From Halovivax cerinus (lineage in GTDB: Archaea; Halobacteriota; Halobacteria; Halobacteriales; Natrialbaceae): a stretch of DNA of 64,000 nt. Location of the stretch: the NCBI RefSeq assembly GCF_024498195.1, contig NZ_CP101824.1, positions 1,364,001 through 1,428,000 on the forward strand, given 5' to 3'. Below the pieces are notes generated by a model. The model saw only the letters and a program-made list of their open reading frames with translations. It searched no databases and was not told where the DNA came from. The translations under genes and the position numbers were made by a program. Below, piece after piece: positions 63,429-64,000 of this stretch (within the stretch, counting starts at the first letter, position 1; each line of letters begins with the position of its first letter).

Positions 63429-64000
63429 ATGACTGCCATCGTCTGTAATTGCGCATACAACGGTCTCAGTATAATTCAGGAACTCGGCCGTCATGGGGTA
63501 GACGTTCACGCACTGGATAGCTTCAGGAATATTGGTACGACGAGCAAGTACGCGACCTTCCATAAGTGTCCTAACCCAACAACGGACGAGGAAGCATTCA
63601 TCGAATACCTTGAGGAACTTTGCACAGAATTCGACGATAAGCCGGTACTCATCCCGGCGAACGACCATTGGGCGAGTGCAATTGCCGCTAATAAGAACAC
63701 TCTATCTGAGCACTACCGCCCGTGTGTAGCCGATGGAGAAACGGTCGATCTCCTGCTCAACAAGCGGGACTTTGGCGATTGGGCTGCGGAACGGACGTAT
63801 CCAGTTCCGCGAACGTGGGATGGGACATCCGTTCAAAACGTATCGGACGACGCGTTTCCCCTTGCAGCGAAGCCGGGTGATGCTCGCTATGCCCCGGATA
63901 TGATGTTCCGATCAAAACTCGTCTCGTTCGTAAACTGGCTAACCGGTTCAAACACCGACGAAAGTTCCGTGGATGACGAGGAACTCCGGGAAAAGACGAA
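63429..64000 (+). CDS. ATP-grasp family protein, 3' truncated by the window
   Basis: The frame from ATG 63429 runs to the window edge without a stop (190 codons). It begins MTAIVCNCAYNGLSIIQELG and continues with VDVHALDSFRNIGTTSKYAT and DDKPVLIPANDHWASAI, typical of the N-terminal domain of carboxylate-amine ligase-type ATP-grasp proteins. AAKPGD near residue 140 marks the ATP-grasp lysine region. A stop at 63390 precedes the frame, so 63429 is the first start in this frame. It is transcribed divergently from capA. It probably acts in glycan or amino-acid ligation; the full gene lies beyond the window. Confidence 0.7.
   Translation, partial: MTAIVCNCAYNGLSIIQELGRHGVDVHALDSFRNIGTTSKYATFHKCPNPTTDEEAFIEYLEELCTEFDDKPVLIPANDHWASAIAANKNTLSEHYRPCVADGETVDLLLNKRDFGDWAAERTYPVPRTWDGTSVQNVSDDAFPLAAKPGDARYAPDMMFRSKLVSFVNWLTGSNTDESSVDDEELREKT

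Overview
The window reads as chromosomal DNA of a haloarchaeon (class Halobacteria). It is very GC-rich and its proteins are strongly acidic. Many genes have a TATA-like box about 27-30 bases before the start codon, as expected for leaderless archaeal transcripts. Two secreted proteins carry the haloarchaeal PGF-CTERM tail. The genus cannot be fixed from the sequence. No rRNA, tRNA or CRISPR array was recognised.

Region 1 (about 0.2-19.4 kb) looks catabolic. A minus-strand run encodes an ATP-dependent hydantoinase/oxoprolinase: one A subunit, then two paralogous B subunits with an M24 metallopeptidase between them. Nearby are a beta-propeller lipoprotein, a second M24 enzyme, a threonine-synthase-like PLP enzyme, two overlapping luciferase-like (F420/flavin) oxidoreductases and an NCS1 permease of the cytosine/hydantoin transporter superfamily. 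A thiolase follows, overlapping a fused HMG-CoA-synthase-like/DUF35 protein. Together these suggest import and breakdown of a cyclic amide, with carbon ending as acyl-CoA; this is inference. A broken lipoprotein gene and a truncated copy of the thiolase 5' end lie just before the thiolase.

Region 2 (19.4-44.5 kb) is envelope and housekeeping. It holds two secreted or anchored proteins, a MacB-type ABC export cassette, and a MoxR/DUF58/DUF4129 cluster with several membrane proteins. A DUF1616 protein, a 25-bp tandem-repeat block, an 1827-residue PGF-CTERM protein, a 42-residue protein and a TrmB-type regulator follow.

Region 3 (44.6-64 kb) is an accessory, surface-glycan region. It starts with an AbiE-like toxin-antitoxin pair. 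Next come three minus-strand nucleotide-sugar enzymes (two NDP-sugar epimerases and an SQD1-type UDP-sulfoquinovose synthase homologue), a phytoene-desaturase-like oxidoreductase and a GIDE-like membrane protein. A VapBC pair sits between two gene remnants. A tightly overlapping plus-strand operon then has the acetyltransferase, aminotransferase, oxidoreductase and 6-dehydrogenase set (WbpD/E/B/A-like) expected for a UDP-2,3-diacetamido-2,3-dideoxyuronic acid. It continues with a GT2 glycosyltransferase, a deacetylase-like protein and a DUF354 protein. A CapA-like protein and a truncated ATP-grasp gene end the window. From about 61 kb the base composition becomes clearly more AT-rich, which suggests a horizontally acquired segment.

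Short tandem duplications of about 15-37 bp recur in many of the intergenic gaps and seem to be a trait of this genome.
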